DNA of 48,201 nt from assembly GCA_018240505.1 (NCBI GenBank), contig JAFEFQ010000250.1:1-48201 (forward strand), given 5' to 3'. Both the position numbers and the translations under genes were made by a program. The notes beneath the pieces were generated by a model that saw nothing but the letters and a program-made list of their open reading frames with translations, had not been told where the DNA came from and ran no database searches. This DNA is from Pseudomonadota bacterium. GTDB lineage: Bacteria; Pseudomonadota; Gammaproteobacteria; Xanthomonadales; Rhodanobacteraceae. Each line of letters starts with the position of its first letter. Position 1 is the first letter of the stretch. Below are positions 47,377 through 48,201 of the stretch, piece by piece.

Positions 47377-48201
47377 CCTACATCGCCAAACCCAAACTGC
47401 ATCACCCGACGCTGGCCTGCAACGCGATCGGCTTCACGCGCCGCGACTACGAGGGCAAGATTTCAACCTTGTGCGCCGGCTGTGGCCACGACTCGATTTC
47501 GGCGGCGATCATCCAGGCCTGCTGGGAACTCGACATCGAGCCGCATCGCGTCGCCAAGCTCAGCGGCATCGGCTGCAGTTCGAAGACGCCGGACTATTTT
47601 CTCGGCCAGTCACACGGCTTCAACACGGTGCACGGGCGCATGCCATCGGTGCTGACCGGGGCGAACCTCGCCAACCGCGACCTGATCTATCTCGGCGTGT
47701 CGGGTGACGGCGACTCGGCCTCGATCGGCATCGGCCAGTTCGTGCACGCGATCCGGCGCGGCGTCAACATGGTCTACATCGTCGAGAACAACGGCGTCTA
47801 CGGCCTGACCAAGGGCCAGTTCTCGGCGACCGCCGACCAGGGCTCGAAGTCGAAGAAGGGCGTGGTCAACACCGACAGCCCGCTCGACCTCGTCGGCCTC
47901 GCGATGCAGCTCGGTGCCACCTACGTCGCGCGCGGCTTCTCCGGCGACAAGAAGCAACTCGTGCCGCTGATCAAGGGCGCAATCGCGCACAAGGGCGCAG
48001 CCTTCATCGACGTGATCAGCCCGTGCGTCGCGTTCAACAACCATGCCGGCAGCACCAAGAGCTACGAGTACGTGCGTGAGCACAATGAAGCCGTCAACAG
48101 GCTCGACTTCATCGACGTGCGCGCCGAGATCACCGTGGACTATGCCGAAGGCGAGATCGTCGACGTGACCCAGCACGACGGCAGCATCGTGCGCCTGCGC
48201 A
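47373..48201 (+). CDS. korB: 2-oxoacid:ferredoxin oxidoreductase beta subunit, 3' end missing
   Basis: The first 276 codons of the beta subunit; the gene runs off the right edge. The conserved CAGCGH (about residues 34-39) and GIGCSSK bind the 4Fe-4S cluster, and GDGDSASIGIGQFVHAIRRG with VENNGVYGLTKGQ is the thiamine-diphosphate/Mg site. ISPCVAFNNH supplies another cluster cysteine. With the alpha gene it would form a complete KorAB-like enzyme. The start is GTG at 47373, overlapping the alpha stop by four bases, so the two are translated together. Confidence 0.92.
   Translation, partial: MTYIAKPKLHHPTLACNAIGFTRRDYEGKISTLCAGCGHDSISAAIIQACWELDIEPHRVAKLSGIGCSSKTPDYFLGQSHGFNTVHGRMPSVLTGANLANRDLIYLGVSGDGDSASIGIGQFVHAIRRGVNMVYIVENNGVYGLTKGQFSATADQGSKSKKGVVNTDSPLDLVGLAMQLGATYVARGFSGDKKQLVPLIKGAIAHKGAAFIDVISPCVAFNNHAGSTKSYEYVREHNEAVNRLDFIDVRAEITVDYAEGEIVDVTQHDGSIVRLR

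Overview
The window is a GC-rich chromosomal segment. Conserved blocks (leuS-lptE-holA-nadD-rsfS-rlmH, maf-rng-yhdP, yhbY/rlmE-ftsH, folP) point to a gammaproteobacterium. The large TolB/TPR and kinase-TPR proteins, the PhaZ-type depolymerase and the 2-oxoacid:ferredoxin oxidoreductase operon fit the Lysobacterales (Xanthomonadales), perhaps Rhodanobacteraceae. That placement is an inference from gene content and was not checked by search.

Layout. 1-7673: the 5' end of a thioredoxin-like cnoX gene, a secreted amidohydrolase, a large receptor-like Ser/Thr kinase with a strong predicted promoter and a hairpin-rich leader, a small unknown protein divergent from a 2OG-Fe(II) oxygenase, and a secreted glycerophosphodiesterase. 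7781-21703: a housekeeping block of leuS, lptE, holA, nadD, rsfS, rlmH, a solitary flavin-halogenase-like gene, maf, rng and yhdP. 21704-23127: a looser, accessory-looking stretch with two small membrane proteins and a BrnA-antitoxin remnant. 23128-27911: a SpoIIE-type phosphatase, a Mth938-domain protein and yhbY on the minus strand, divergent from rlmE and ftsH. 27912-36496: a repeat pair and terminator, then a five-gene overlapping cassette of one DUF6090-like protein and four paralogous membrane-anchored TolB-like/TPR proteins. 36501-43287: folP, a HAD hydrolase, a two-domain TlpA-like thioredoxin, a small secreted protein, a FUSC membrane protein and an intracellular PHB depolymerase. 43518-48201: a three-gene operon for an NAD(P)H-linked Fe-S flavoprotein and the alpha and beta subunits of a 2-oxoacid:ferredoxin oxidoreductase. 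The last gene is cut by the window edge.

The strongest candidate for something undescribed is the TolB-like/TPR cassette. It sits between ftsH and folP, which are neighbours in many gammaproteobacteria. All five genes overlap by 4-8 bases, and two junctions share an identical 33-base stop/start sequence, which suggests growth by unequal tandem duplication. The Ser/Thr kinase at 1916-5437 appears to carry the same TM / TolB-like / TPR module behind a cytoplasmic kinase domain, so the window holds five variants of one presumed periplasmic sensor or scaffold module.

The second notable signal is a family of 7-base repeats (AGCCCTC and its complement). Five copies lie inside the rng reading frame. 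Two further arrays form a long inverted repeat that fills the rng-yhdP gap and supplies part of the rng stop codon. Because 7 is not a multiple of 3, repeat slippage would frameshift rng.
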